Assembly: GCF_028583425.1 (NCBI RefSeq)
Contig: NC_072791.1
Coordinates: forward strand, 45,391,368-45,455,367
Reading direction: 5' to 3'
Source: Eublepharis macularius
Taxonomy: Eukaryota > Chordata > Lepidosauria > Squamata > Eublepharidae
DNA: 64,000 nt
Shown here: positions 1 through 11,191 of the stretch, piece by piece
Layout of the letters: each line of letters opens with the position of its first letter
How positions within the stretch are numbered: position 1 is the stretch's first letter
Translations under genes and position numbers: made by a program
The notes under the pieces: generated by a model
The model's database searches: none
Seen by the model: the letters and a program-made list of their open reading frames with translations, nothing else
Told to the model about the DNA's origin: nothing

Positions 1-24
1 TCACCACCTCCCTAGGCAGCTGAT
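1..24 (-). mobile_element. CR1 LINE fragment (window edge)
   Basis: The first 24 bases are identical to 10741-10764, which lie in a CR1 LINE on the minus strand. They encode part of the C-terminal reverse-transcriptase tail. L1-like sequence follows at once, so this is the cut edge of a CR1 copy that continues outside the window or was truncated by the L1. Confidence 0.7.
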
Positions 25-2740
25 AAATAAAACTATCTTATAATGGCCAATCTAGATTGCAGTAGGAATTTGTTGGAGCTGCAAAAGAGTTCTATAGCTC
101 TCAAAATTGGACATTTATGGTTTATCTGAAGGAAATCATGCTTTTGTAAAGGCCTTTACAAAAGACGATGAACTCTATTTTAGAGGGAGGGAAAATGCCG
201 GACTCATGGAAGGAGGCCAACATAACACTTATTCCAAAAGAGGGACAAGATCACACATTGACAAGAAACTACAGGCCAATATCACTATTAAATAATGACT
301 ATAAGCTGTTTGCATCGATCTTGGCAGGAAGACTTAAAAGTATCCTATGGGACATTAGTCATGAAGACCAAAGTGGATTCCTACCTAAGAGGCATCTAAA
401 GGACAATGTAAGAACAGTATTGGATATTCTGGAATATTTAGAAAAACATAATGAAAGACAAGTTGCTTTGATTTTCCTAGACGCCAAGAAGGCCTTTGAC
501 AACTTACCCTGGAAATTTTTGTTTAAGATATTGGAAGATATGGACTTTGAGACAATTTTATTAAATGGACTAAGTCAATCTATACAACCCAGACTGCATG
601 GATAGTCATGAATTGAGAGTTAACCAAACCATGGGGAATACAAAGAGGCACAAGACAAGGTTGCCCATTGTCACCTTTGTTGTTTATACTGATGCCTGAA
701 GTTTTGAATAGGGACATAAGACAAGATGAGAGAATTCGAGGTGTTAAGGTGAAACAGGAGAACTACAAACTGAGAGCCTTTGCAGATGATTTGGTACTGA
801 TTTTGGAGGACCCTTTGAAAGGAATTGAAACTCTAATGACAAAATTGAAAGAATTTGTTGTAGTGGCTGGTTTTAAGGTTAATAAGCAGAAAACCAAAGT
901 CTTAACTAAAAATATGAAAATACAAGTTCAAATGAAACTTGAAAGCAAAACAGGGTTTAAAGTTGAGAAAAAGGTAAAATACTTGGGTATTACTTTGTCA
1001 TATATGAACTGTATGTTATTCCAAAATAATTATATTAAGACTTGGAAAGAAATTAAAAGGGATATGCTAAGATGGGATAAAATTCAATTATCGCTGTTGG
1101 GAAGAATAGCTACAATTAAAATGAATGTCTTACCTAGAATGTTATTCCTATTTCAGACCATTCCTGTATTGACAACAGAGATACCATTTAAGCAGTGGCA
1201 GAAGGATATATCGAGATTTATATGGCAAGGCAAAAAGCCAAGGGTTAAATTTAAGGTTCTACAGGATATAAAAGAAAAAGGAGGTTTGGACCTCCCTGAT
1301 TTGAGATTATATTTTGCGGCTAACTGTTTGGTTTGGATGAAGGAATGGATACTGTTAAAAAATAGAAGATTACTGGATCTGGAAGGGCATGATCTAAAAT
1401 TTGGGTGGCATGGGTATCTATGGTATGACAAAGTTAAAGCCAATGTAGAGTTTAATAATCATTATGTAAGGCATGCAATCCTGACAGTATGGAAGAAATA
1501 CAAACTTAGGTTTTGTTCAAAAATACCTCCCTGGCTGTCATCGCAAGAAGCTCATTTTAGAAGGGAAATGGTTAGTCCACCTAAATGGTTATCAGGATTT
1601 ATTGGAATTCTCTCAGGAACAAGTTAAAATTAAATCAAGAGAGGACTTAGCTGCAGAAGGGCACGCCTGTCAGTGGTTTCCATATATGCAAATTTTGGAG
1701 AGATTCAAACTAGATAAGAGTCATTATGACTTTGAGAAATCTAAAACTGAATTTGAAATAGCCCTTTGTACAAATGATGAACATGTTATTTCTAAAATGT
1801 ATAAACTTTTGTTGAGGTTTGAGATGGAAGAAGTAAAAGAATGTATGATTAAACTGGCGAAAAATTGTGGACATGATATATTAATGGAGCAATGGGAAAA
1901 TATGTGGACAAGAGGGCTGAAATTTACATTAAGCTTCAGTATTAAAGAAAATTTTGACAAAATGATGTATCGTTGGTATATGACTCCTGAAAAATTGGCT
2001 AGAATATATAAGGGGGTGTCAAATGTATGTTGGAAATGTGCTAAACAAGAAGGGACATTTTTTCATATGTGGTGGACATGTAAGAAAGCAAAGAGTTTTT
2101 AGTTGCAGATACAATCATCGATGCAGAAGATTTTGAAGATTAAACTTCAGCTGAAACCAGAGACTTTTCTGTTGGGAATAATGGACAGCCGGTTGGAAAA
2201 AAGTTTTAGAACACTGTTTTTATACTTTATTACAGCAGCATGAGTACTTTATGCACAAAAGTGGAAAACTACAACATTGCCTACAGTAGAAGAATGGTTG
2301 ACAAAAGTTTTGGAGTTTGCATTAATGGTAAAACTTACTGCATTAATTAGAGAAAGGACATTAGTTAACTTCTTGACTGAATGGAAACCGTTAATAGACT
2401 TTTTGCATGAAATGGATAACAAGGATTTGATGACATCTGGATTTATGGATTAAGAAACATGAACAATAGAAAAAAGAGGGATTTTGTGACTAACTTAGAA
2501 TAAGTGGGACTCTCAAAATGATATATACTTGTGGAGAAAATCGGAACTCAACTTGTAGTGTAATTTAGGGGTTTTTTGTTTTCTTTTTTCTTTCCCTCTT
2601 AATTTTATAGATCTATGTATTGTTAGTGTGTTATGTTTAGAATTGTGTGTTTTTTCTTGTTCTCTATGTTTGTTGTTTATTATGTTATGGTGTATAGTTT
2701 ATAGTTTAAACAAAGAAAATTCAAACTGAAGGATATCAAG
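25..2740 (+). mobile_element. 5'-truncated, decayed L1 LINE
   Basis: A plus-strand L1 retrotransposon containing the second half of ORF2 and a 3' UTR. It runs from the reverse-transcriptase domain through the C-terminal Cys/His region to an A-rich 3' end near 2735. There is no ORF1, promoter or endonuclease domain, as expected for a copy truncated during target-primed reverse transcription. The last 300 bp recur at 5488-5790, which fixes the 3' boundary of the family. The coding frame is broken in several places, so it cannot move by itself. Confidence 0.88.
168..2102 (+). pseudogene. L1 ORF2 remnant (reverse transcriptase and C-terminal domain)
   Basis: Three open stretches in different frames (168-605, 668-1627, 1602-2102) together cover an L1 ORF2 protein from the RT fingers to near its C-terminus. 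The first holds the NYRPISLLN block and RT motif A (FLDAKKAFDNL). The second begins in the QGCPLSPLLF block and carries the catalytic FADD motif, followed by the L1 thumb and C-terminal region. The third has a C-x2-C-x8-H-x4-C arrangement like the L1 C-terminal Cys motif. A stop near 603 and frame changes near 640 and 1610 disable it. In function it would be a reverse transcriptase acting on its own RNA. Confidence 0.85.
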
Positions 2741-2889
2741 CTTGATGATATTGAAACCTGCCAAGAGATCCAGGTGGATTAACAGGATTGTCTCCCTGGG
2801 TTTCTTCTCTTGGCAAAGATTGCCCATGTGGGCAACCATGACGGTTAGAAGCCAAACTGAAATTTAGTTAAATAAGCAATCTCAACAAA

Positions 2890-3059
2890 ATTCAAGTCCA
2901 GTAACACCTTAAAGACCAACAAGATTTTCAGGGTATAAGTTTTTGAGAATCAAAGCTCCTTTCACCAGATACCTTCATATCCAGCAAAGGGAGCTTTAAC
3001 TCTTGAAAGCTTACATCCTGAAAATCTTGTTAGTCTTTAATGTGCTACTGGACTTGAAT
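2890..3059. mobile_element. Fold-back (palindromic) short element
   Basis: Two arms of about 70 bp are inverted copies of one another. The outer ends read ATTCAAGTCCAGTA and TACTGGACTTGAAT, around a short centre that contains AAAGCTCC/GGGAGCTTT. Related half copies with the same CTTAAAG and AACAAG blocks occur at 59640-59745 and 42770-42885. There is no coding capacity. It is a non-autonomous DNA-element-like repeat; I cannot assign a superfamily. Confidence 0.65.
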
Positions 3060-3656
3060 GCTGCTGTTCTACTGCCACCAACATGGTTACCCACCTGAGT
3101 TGCACAGCCACCACATGTTCAAGCACTTTGCTTTAGAAGTGAATATTTGCCACTTCTTATCTAATTAGGTACAAGAAGAATGGCTTGGATCCTATGAATG
3201 ATTTCCATGCATGCTATATAGCCTCTGCAGTGGAGCACACTTCCTCTTCTACTAAAAGTTCAATTTGTGCAAGATCAATGATTTTCAATAGGCCCTTGGG
3301 CAAACAGAAGTGCTAGAGGAAGAGGGCACACACTCAGTGGCAGAGACTATATAGTGAAGGCCATGTAGTCCTGAGCTGTACCTTTCAAGGTCACTTCTAC
3401 ATGGATTATGAAGTCCTCAAGGACTTCAACTTCACTTGAGCAGCTCAAGCAGGGAGGGAGAATGATGGGTATTATGATATATATTAACAGAATCCCTAAC
3501 CTGTCTAGCAACCCTGACACTAGATACATACACTTGAAGCTAAGGCTGATTGACTGGGTCCCTGGTGAAGTTGATGTTGCCTTGATGGACCACAGGGACT
3601 TCCCCTTTCTGATCTGCTGCTCTGGAAATGCTGGTGATGATGAAATCTTATCACTC
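3060..3656. other. Intergenic, nothing recognised
   Basis: No coding similarity, RNA gene or named repeat was recognised. Short open frames on both strands lack any motif. Confidence 0.5.
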
Positions 3657-3846
3657 AGAGCCAAGCTACAAGTGACAAATTACACTTGCCTGGCAAGTGA
3701 ACAGACTCACGTGTATTCCTCCCTGTTCACTTGCCATTCTCTTGCGCTCCACAAGTGGAGAGCAAGTGAATGGCAAGTGAACAGGGAGGAATACACGTCT
3801 GTTCACTTGCCAGGCAAGTGTAATTCGTCACTTGTAGCTTGGCTCT
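3657..3846. mobile_element. Near-perfect palindromic MITE, family with AGAGCCAAGCTAC ends
   Basis: A 190-bp element made almost wholly of two inverted arms of about 90 bp around a very short loop centred near 3753. The ends are AGAGCCAAGCTACAAGTGAC and its reverse complement. The arms differ by only a few bases, including an insertion of about 3 bases near the GTGTATTCC block. The same terminal motif bounds the element at 27166-27369, and a variant bounds that at 13248-13481. The interior here is different (repeated ACTTGCC blocks). No unambiguous target-site duplication is visible. Confidence 0.75.
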
Positions 3847-4100
3847 CTGATACATTAAGGAAAAAATTAGCAAAAGTATGTAGGTTTCCTATCCATGAGC
3901 AAAGTTTAATCATATAATTCCTGGGTGACTTCACACAATTCACAGGAATGAACTAAACCCAAGCATGTCCTAACTGAGAAATCTCTCAGGTATTTTTTCC
4001 TCCTCTCTGGACTGCTAACAACTCAGACTGGACAAGGTTGTAGGCTGGTTGTGATAACTGGAATATTAGAAGGTATCTATAGAGTAACTATTAAATGAAC

Positions 4101-4250
4101 AAGAACAGCAATAACATAAACTGTGACACTGAGAGATCTCTGTCTTTTGGTGCTACACCTCTGAAGATGCCATCCACAGCTGCTGGCGAAACGTCAGGAA
4201 CTACAATGCCAAGGCCACGGCAATACAGCCTGGAAAACCCACAACAACTA
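4101..4250 (+). mobile_element. Penelope-like retroelement fragment (tentative)
   Basis: The stretch contains CTGAAGA (4161-4167), a short GCC/GGC stem, then GGCGAAACGTC (4185-4195), followed by a segment ending in AACCCACAACAAC. I recall this block as a dispersed reptile repeat, and I associate the CTGA..GAAAC arrangement with Penelope-like elements that carry hammerhead motifs. It is short, and its frame shows no GIY-YIG or RT motif, so the class is an inference. Confidence 0.4.
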
Positions 4251-4929
4251 ACCAATAACATAAACTACTTAAGAATATTATAGGATCAATTCAAGTTCAT
4301 TTGGGTAATTCAAGTGAAGTTTCTACAGGTTTGGGTATCCTAAATCTCATCTTGGAAGACAGTAGGACTAGATAATTTTGACCATGCCTTACCACCTTAT
4401 TCTTCAGTACTAAACAGACCTAGATATTAAATCAGGATCAAGAGAATTCAGTGTTCAAAGATTCAATGCAAAAGTGAGTAAAAACAACATAGGGACCCAT
4501 CAAACAATTAATATTGGAGCATACATATTCAAAATATTTGGGAAGAACCTGTTCAGGTTGGTACTTTATCTCTGATAATTAATTTTAAAGAGTGGAGTCT
4601 ACGAGCATGTAGCTATTACACTCTTGAGCTCTGAATGTTAAGAGTGCTAGTAATCGATACTTCTCTACAACAGACATACATATGTGGATCTCCTTGCCTG
4701 TCCTTGTACAATAAATTCCCAGTCTGTTGACTGTGAAAAGAGAGAGAGGGTTTTCTGTCTTCTTAGACTACCTTCTTAAGCTACCTTATGCTGCTGGTTC
4801 GTGTGGTATGTGTGTAAACTGAGTCAACAAGCCTTATTGAAAAGCATACTGCCTCTGGGTATGGAGGCTCCACTCAGCTGCTACCACTCAGCTGCTATGA
4901 CATATATGAAGTGACTGAACCCTTTTTAA
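4251..4929. other. Intergenic, nothing recognised
   Basis: AT-rich sequence with no open frame of note and no repeat that I recognise. Confidence 0.5.
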
Positions 4930-5487
4930 AGCCAACAGCTATCATCATGTCTTAGCAGTGAATTCCATATGTTAGTTATGTGTTTGGTGAAGAAGTACTT
5001 TTGTTTGTCTGTCCTACCGTCAATTATTTTGTGTGCTCCCTGAAGTTCTAGTATTATTTTTAAAAGGATGGAGAGCAATTTCTCTGTCCATTTTCCAATT
5101 TCCATGTTGTTTATTGTTTATTGAATGTCCCAGCTGTTAATCATATTGACTTATACTTTGGGTCTCAGTGAGAAATGCAGACTATAAATAATATAAGTTA
5201 AATAAATAAATAAAATGTTATAACTCTTTCTATTGCCCCTCCAGCCATCTTTTTTTCTACACTCTAAAGTTTAGTAAGGCTTTAGCTTTTTCTCACAGAG
5301 TATCCCAACCCCTTGATCAATTTGGTTGCTCTTCTCAATACTTTTTCTATTGTAATAGTGCACATTTTGAGATGGAAGTATGACCATAATAGTGTATAGT
5401 ATTCTGATTGTGGTTGCACCAAAATGCATTTGCATACTGTTTGTGACACTGATGTTTTTATTTTAAATCTTTCATAATATTTCCTAA
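4930..5487 (-). mobile_element. Old CR1 LINE copy, interrupted by a LINE 3' tail
   Basis: Read on the minus strand, this is a strongly diverged CR1-type reverse-transcriptase tail. The plus-strand signature runs from GTGAATTCCATATG through TTGATCAATTTGGTTGC to a TGGTTGCACCAAAATGC block, in the usual CR1 order. Between about 5105 and 5216 it is interrupted by a plus-oriented LINE 3' end (GTCTCAGTGAGAAATGC, then ACTATAAATAATATAA and AAAT repeats), like the tail at 61690-61790. The CR1 is much older than the copies at 10575-11191 and 50890-51422. Confidence 0.6.
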
Positions 5488-5790
5488 CACTGACATCTGG
5501 ATTTATGGATTAAGAAACAGGAACAATAGAAAAAAGAGGGGGTTTGTGACTAACTTAGAATAAGTGGGACTCTAGAAACGATATATACTTGTTGCGGAGA
5601 AAATTGGAACTCAACTAGTAGTGTAATTTAGGGGGGGTCTTTTTTCTTTTCCTCTTAATTTTATAGATATATGTATTGTTAGTGTGTTATGTTTAGAATT
5701 GTGTGTTTTTTCTTGTTCTCTATGTTTGTTTATTGTGTTTTGGTGTGTAGTTTATAGTTTAAATAAAGAAAATTTTAATTCATAATATTT
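5488..5790 (+). mobile_element. L1 LINE 3' end, severely 5'-truncated
   Basis: It matches the end of the L1 at 2430-2740 nearly base for base. It begins in the last codons of ORF2 (ACATCTGGATTTATGGATTAA) and continues through the whole 3' UTR to AATAAAGAAAATTT. It inserted within or beside the old CR1 copy and is therefore younger than it. Confidence 0.85.
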
Positions 5791-5840
5791 CCAAACATGA
5801 AATATTATGCAGCATAATGTCAATGTTTCCATAAAGTATC

Positions 5841-5998
5841 AGAGGAGTTAGCCGTGTTAGTCTGTAGTAGCAAAATAGTAAAAGAGTCCAGTAGCACCTT
5901 TAAGACTAACCAACTTTATTGTAGCATAAGCTTTCGAGAACCACAGTTCTCTTCGTCAGATTGTATCTTAAAGGTGCTAGTGGACTCTTTACTATTTT
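5841..5998. mobile_element. Fold-back element with GTGTTAGTCTG terminus
   Basis: Inverted arms read AATAGTAAAAGAGTCCAGTAGCACC on the left and GGTGCTAGTGGACTCTTTACTATT on the right. They flank AGCTTTCGAGAACCACAGTTCTCTTCGTCAGA. The left end carries GCCGTGTTAGTCTGTAGTAG, a motif shared with the elements at 43411-43586, 42770-42885 and 60855-61050. It is non-coding. Confidence 0.7.
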
Positions 5999-7535
5999 CC
6001 ACAAAGTATGTGCATGGAAAATAACTCTTTCAGGTTTGGCTCCTTTCCTTTCCTTTATTTCGTTAAATTTCTTATTAAAGAGATTGGTTTTAGTTACTAA
6101 ATTCATTGTTTGTTTCAGTTGGTTTCGGTAGGAAACACATACAGAGCTGTACATTTCTTCACCATCTGGTGGGGGTGAAATTCTTTCAGGGATTATATCC
6201 CTCTCCCAGGGGCAGAGCCATCCCTTGAACAGAGTGAATAGGAAGTGAATCAGGACTTCCCAAGACTCCATGCTGTGAGCTGTCCCACGGTGGAACATCA
6301 TGATGCTCCAAAGAAGCCACCTGAGCTGTCAGGCCATGCAGGGTGGGGCCTGAATTCAGTACATACATCACTGGATTCTTTCAGCCGCAATGCAATACCA
6401 ATCAACTGGAAATGGAGCCATCTCCTCAGAAGTCAGTACCACTTCCTTAGGTGGGGACTGCTTCAATCCAAGCATCAGGCTGGTTGCTGAAGCAACAGAA
6501 ATCTTAAGGCTGGGGAGTGTGTCCTGGGCCCTGAACACTCTTAGGGATAGACCTATGCAGGTGGGTCCTACCTTTCAGACAAATAGGAGGAGAAAGCACC
6601 CCTGTTTTATAGGCAACTAAAATTATTTTTTGCAGAGCAGGCAAAAGGAAGGATTTATCAACTAAAAATGCTGGTAGTGGGTGCAAACAGTATACAAATA
6701 ATAAATAAAATGCCATGGGCAGGCATGTTTATCAGGAAAGCATTACCATCTCTGGACCAGGTATGCAGGGATAGGAGGAGGGCACAGCTTCCAGAACCAC
6801 CAGTAAACTCTTTGGATCCATCTATGACACTGATGTATGAGTTTTCTCTTGAAAGAATCCTCTCTCGTGTCTTTGATATCTACACACATAAGGTGTCATA
6901 TTTTAATACAGCCTCCTCATTTTCTTAGCCCTGTTTCCTCCACTGTGTAACTTTCCCCATTATATACTGCAGGCACAGAAGAGGTCTCATAGGAATGCTA
7001 TTTTCTTGCCAGTACCAGATTCACAGGTTGTGGCAAATAAGTATTCTTTCTCTGGAAATGTCATTTTTTTGGCATTCTTTTTTGTATTCATTATTATGTA
7101 ATGCTACAGTGTACATGAGCTTAGATGCCTTCAGGCATCAGTTGTATTTGTTTAAAATCTAAATTAAAGTTCTAAATATAAACCGTTAACTATTTGCATA
7201 CCGATCGTGTGGGACAGCCCGTCTTTAAAAAAAAAATCCCACTGACTCTGCAGATGCTTAAAGGACTGAAAAGTATGAACAAGCTGAAAAAAGTAGGGCA
7301 ACTTTAAAAACGAAAATGGGCATGCCAGCCCTTGAAGTCCATATAGACAACCACCATAAAAAAGATCTAGAACAGGATGTCTTGAGCTTATCTTTGTGGG
7401 CATATATGATAGAAAGATGTGCACTCTTGAGATTTGCAGAACCCAGCATGTTTGCAGCTCAGCAATAACTACTTTGCGCTTCTTTGCTTACTGCCCCACA
7501 TTGGGGATATTGCAGAAGATTGGAGGATGCTCATT
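5999..7535. other. Intergenic, nothing recognised
   Basis: Several overlapping short open frames occur on both strands near 6186-6928, but none shows a domain motif or codon pattern that separates it from chance. No repeat family was recognised. Confidence 0.5.
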
Positions 7536-7850
7536 TTTATTTGTTTTATTTATTTTTACTTTAAAGCGTTTGTATGCCATCTTTCTACCCAAATAGGGTT
7601 CCCAAGGTGGCAGAAGTACAGAAAGAGGACCAGAGAATAGACTTATACATAAAATGGAGAAAGAGAAGCTTAATAATGGAAAGATTTAAAACTATGTCTC
7701 ATAGACATCTTAACTCAGGACCCTGCACTATTACACTAGCCTTCACACATTTTCTGTCTCTAATTTGCTTGTCTTTCTTTTTTATTTGTTCATTTATTTA
7801 GAATGTTTATAAGCTGCCTTTACATTCATATGAGGGCCTCAAGGTGGCCA
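7536..7850 (-). mobile_element. Two LINE/SINE 3'-tail fragments
   Basis: Stretches at about 7536-7625 and 7765-7850 read TTATTTATTT followed by a degraded CTGCCTTTCTACC/CAAGGTGGC block. This is the reverse complement of the common 'ataaa' tail shared by Sauria SINEs and their partner LINEs. Each is under 100 bp and diverged. Confidence 0.4.
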
Positions 7851-8308
7851 ACAGGTAGATGGATAAGGGGCCATCCACAGCTGTAGTATAGAATTGCCAG
7901 GTTTGCGCTAAAAATATATATATCAGTTTTTTTTAAAAACTAATTTGGGAGCGATATTTTTTTTAAAAAAGTTAATAGCAATGTCTGTCCATGTGTAAAC
8001 ATCACAAACAAAAACTCCTAGAGTTTAGGTGGTATTTTGGGCTGCTGTAGCCATCAGTGTAGATCTGTGCAAGATCAGTGTAGATTTTTCTTTGTAACTA
8101 AATGGTGTTACAAAAGCTTTCTGGGAACAGACGAACTTGCAGCATTAGGAATCAGAGTTAATACTCTTTCTGCAGGAAGACTGGGACAAGCTTGTCAATA
8201 AAGTCCATTTGGTATTCTCTGAAGAGTTTGGCACTTTTGGAGGTCTACTTAGGACTTTCAACAAGAATGTTGCACTAGTACCCATATGAATGAAAGTGTT
8301 CCATTCAA
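7851..8308. other. Intergenic, nothing recognised
   Basis: AT-rich DNA without an open frame of note or a recognised repeat. Confidence 0.5.
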
Positions 8309-8895
8309 TTACATATGTTAATGCAGAGAATCAAGTTCTATTTACTGGGAATTATGGATAAAAACATTGGAAAACGAGTATGGTATTTTAATTCTTTATA
8401 TGGTAACAGGAGCATGGCCTTTATACGCTCAAAAATGGAAATGCAAGGATCTACCTTCATTGGAAGATTGGATTGGAAAGTTGATGGACTGAGATGGCCA
8501 AACTTACAATGTTAATCAGAGCGAAAACACTCTCTATATTCATAGCAAATTGGAAACCCTTTATGCACTATCTGCAAGAGACAAAGAAAAATGAACTAAT
8601 GATTTGTGATTTTGATTTTTAAAAATAAGAATCTGGGATATCAAGAAGATGAGATATAGAAAAAAGATAGTAATTAGACCTCAGGCTGATTGATACCAAA
8701 GGAGGAAGTGGTGTAGGCGAAAAACTGTAATGGATTAATAATATGCTTATTATGTTTTTACTGTTTTTTTATCTTTGTATATAAGCCACTGTTGGCTCTT
8801 TGTAGTTGTGTTTTTGTTATGTTTAACCTTCCTTCTTTGCTCTATCTTTTAACGTTTCTACAATAAAAATTAAAAAATGATCACCAAAAAAAAGG
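8309..8895 (+). mobile_element. L1 LINE 3' fragment, different subfamily
   Basis: It resembles the L1 ORF2 C-terminal region. The open frame at 8315-8515 contains FYLLGIMDKN, and later codons resemble an AKTLSIFIANWKPF segment. A 3' UTR and an A-rich end near 8880-8895 follow. It differs from the 3' ends at 2740 and 5790, so it comes from another L1 subfamily. Stops break the frame. Confidence 0.6.
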
Positions 8896-9684
8896 GGTTT
8901 TCCATACCGTGCCCAAAGACTGATGCAGAACCTGATTGACATATCACTCAAGGACTCCTTAAGCCAGTTGAGCTTGATTGACATGTACTTAAGCAGAACC
9001 CATAGGGTTACCAACTCTGTTTAGAAAATTCTTGGAGATTGGGGGGTCATGCTCATAACCCCAACAACTTTGCAACTATAGGTATAACTTAATCACAATG
9101 ATATTTTGAATGTTTTCTTTGTACTCACCAAGGGCCAGATCAGGTCCTGCGGGCACAATTCTTCTGAAAATGGGCCTGCTATGGGTGCAAGAGCGTGTGG
9201 CACTGCTCGGGCATGCAGCATGGTTCAGGGCACACAGCGCGGCTAGGGGAGCACACACCACCACTCAGGCATCGCGCACCGCCACTCAGGGGACATGCCC
9301 CAGGGGAGCATGCCCCCCTCCAGCCAAGTAAGTGTGCATGGGGGCAGAAGGGTGGGAGCAGGGGACCCCCTACCCCCAGTGGGGGAATAGTAACCCTCCC
9401 ATGGGTCCATCTAAAAGCAACTCATAGCACAACTCAAAGAAATTCTAAAGAAATGTGATCAATCAGGCATTAGAATCAAAAAAGTGAACTATCAGCTTTG
9501 AGCTTCTAGTATCCTTTCTGGGGTACTGAATTGATGCACCAGCTGCGGACAATGCAATGCTGTAGATGCCTCTACAGCAAAATGCAGACAAGATATTCAA
9601 ACCCCCCTAGGATCCCTCACTTGTATTACAGCTTTAGAAAGATAAACCCACTGTAACAGAATCTGTACACTGAAAGTGGAACTG
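8896..9684. other. Intergenic, with a short hAT-type MITE fragment
   Basis: Bases 9003-9050 (AGGGTTACCAACTCTG, then TTCTTGGAGATTGGGGGG) match one end of the AGGGTTGCCAAC element family seen at 21849 and 56945. The rest, including a GC-rich patch at 9190-9420 with open frames on both strands, carries no recognised gene. Confidence 0.45.
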
Positions 9685-9900
9685 GACTCACCACCAGCAC
9701 AATTAACACAGGAAGCTGCTTGTGCTGGGCCAGACCATTGGTCTGCCAAGGTCAATATTGTCTACCTTGACTGGCAGCAGCATTACAGGATCTCAGGTAG
9801 AGATCTGTCACATCATCTGCTACCTGTTCCTTTTTTAAACTGGAGATGCCATGGATTGAACCTAGAATGTTTCTGCATGCAAAGCAGGCGCTCTGCCAGT
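9685..9900 (-). mobile_element. tRNA-derived SINE, minus strand
   Basis: The 3' part reads as the reverse complement of a tRNA-like head: an A-box like GGCTCAGTGGTAGAGC, here degraded to CTGGCAGAGCGC, and a B-box like GGTTCAATCC. Upstream is the body CAGACCATTGGTCTGCCAAGG...GTCAATATTGTCTACC. Five more copies lie at 13775, 27805, 32335, 33400 and 33625. It would be a Pol III-transcribed, LINE-mobilised non-autonomous element. Confidence 0.75.
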
Positions 9901-10574
9901 AAGTTTCCGTCCCACCCCTTTGAGAACTTCAAAATATCAAGATGTGACTGATCTCCGCCTCTGTCCTTATTCACCACAATGAACAGAGGCTGCTGCCCAT
10001 TGTGTGGGATGCCACACTCAGTCACACACTGCCTAATATTATTGATGCACTTGTTGCCTTCTACTCTTTGGTAATGACCTCAGATACTATGCCCAGACTG
10101 ATAAAGAAGCATTGGATAATGACTTTCATTGTAGGAGTGAAGAAATTTCACAGATACATTTATGGCTGCCCTTTTGAATTCTAAACTTGCTAAAAGCCTT
10201 TTCTTGGTCTATTTAATGTAAGACCAAAAAAAGGTGGGCATATCCTTTTAATTATCTACCTATAGTTTTCTATAAGGTACCTGCCCCTCATCCCTCTGTT
10301 ATTTCTTTATTGGCCTATTACTGAGTATCTTAGTGAGTTAGTCTAGTCCTGTTCTCTGGAGGCCCCCGTGTGGTGGCAGCATTTAGGAGGTTATTTCCAG
10401 GGATCCCTTTATCTAAGGGACTTTCCCAACAAGGAAAAGCACCTTCCTTCCATCATAGCTGAGCAAATTGTAAAGACCACAAAGATGCACTGAAGATGGG
10501 AATTGCTGTAGAGACAGGCCCACGAGACTGGCAAGTACCCACCACAACATAGTAGTGACAGCCAATGTCTACAA
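9901..10574. other. Intergenic, nothing recognised
   Basis: No repeat or gene was recognised; the open frames here are short and lack motifs. Confidence 0.5.
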
Positions 10575-11191
10575 AGGGGGTTAAGAAGACACATAGAATC
10601 ATAGAATGATAGAATCACAGAGTTGGAAGGGGCCATACAGACCATCTAGTCCAACCCCCTGCCCAGTGCAGGATCAGCCTAAAGCATCCCTGACAAGTAT
10701 TCATCCAGCCTCTTCTTGAAAACTGCCAGTGAGGGATTGCTCACCACCTCCCTAGGCAGCTGATTCCACTTTTGAACTACTCTGACTGTGAAAAAGTTTT
10801 TCCTAATATCCAGCCGGTACCTTTGTGCATGTATTTTAAGCCTATTGCTTTGCGTCCTACCCTCTGCTGCCAACTGGAACAGCTCCTTGCCCTCCTCCAA
10901 ATGACAGCCTTTCAAATATTTAAAGAGAGAAATCATGCCCCCCCTCAACCTCCTCTTCTCCAAACTAAACATTCCCAAGGCCCTCAGCCTTACCTCATAG
11001 GGCTCAGTCTCCAGACCCCTGATCATTCTTGTTTCTCTCCTCTGCACCCTCTTGATTTTGGCCACATCCTTTTTGAAGTGAGGCCTCCAGAACTGCACAC
11101 AATACTCCAGGTGTGGCCTGACCAAGGCAGTATAGAGAGGGGCTATGACCTCCTGCGATTTCGACGCTATGGCCCCTTTGATACAACACAT
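10575..11191 (-). mobile_element. CR1 LINE 3' end with open reading frame
   Basis: A 5'-truncated CR1 retrotransposon. On the minus strand the frame 11191-10679 encodes the last 170 residues of the CR1 reverse transcriptase, including LVRPHLEYC, KRVQRR, GLETEPYE and KWNQLPREVV, and ends in DEYLSGML. The short 3' UTR ends with repeats of the CR1-type octamer (ATTCTATG, seen on the plus strand as CATAGAAT at 10589-10605). The frame is uninterrupted, so the copy is fairly young. The catalytic domain is absent, so it encodes nothing functional. Confidence 0.92.

Noticed and set aside
10589..10620. Short direct repeats AATCATAGAAT/GATAGAATCA as a regulatory array
   Set aside because: These are the CR1 3'-terminal octamers, explained by the LINE.
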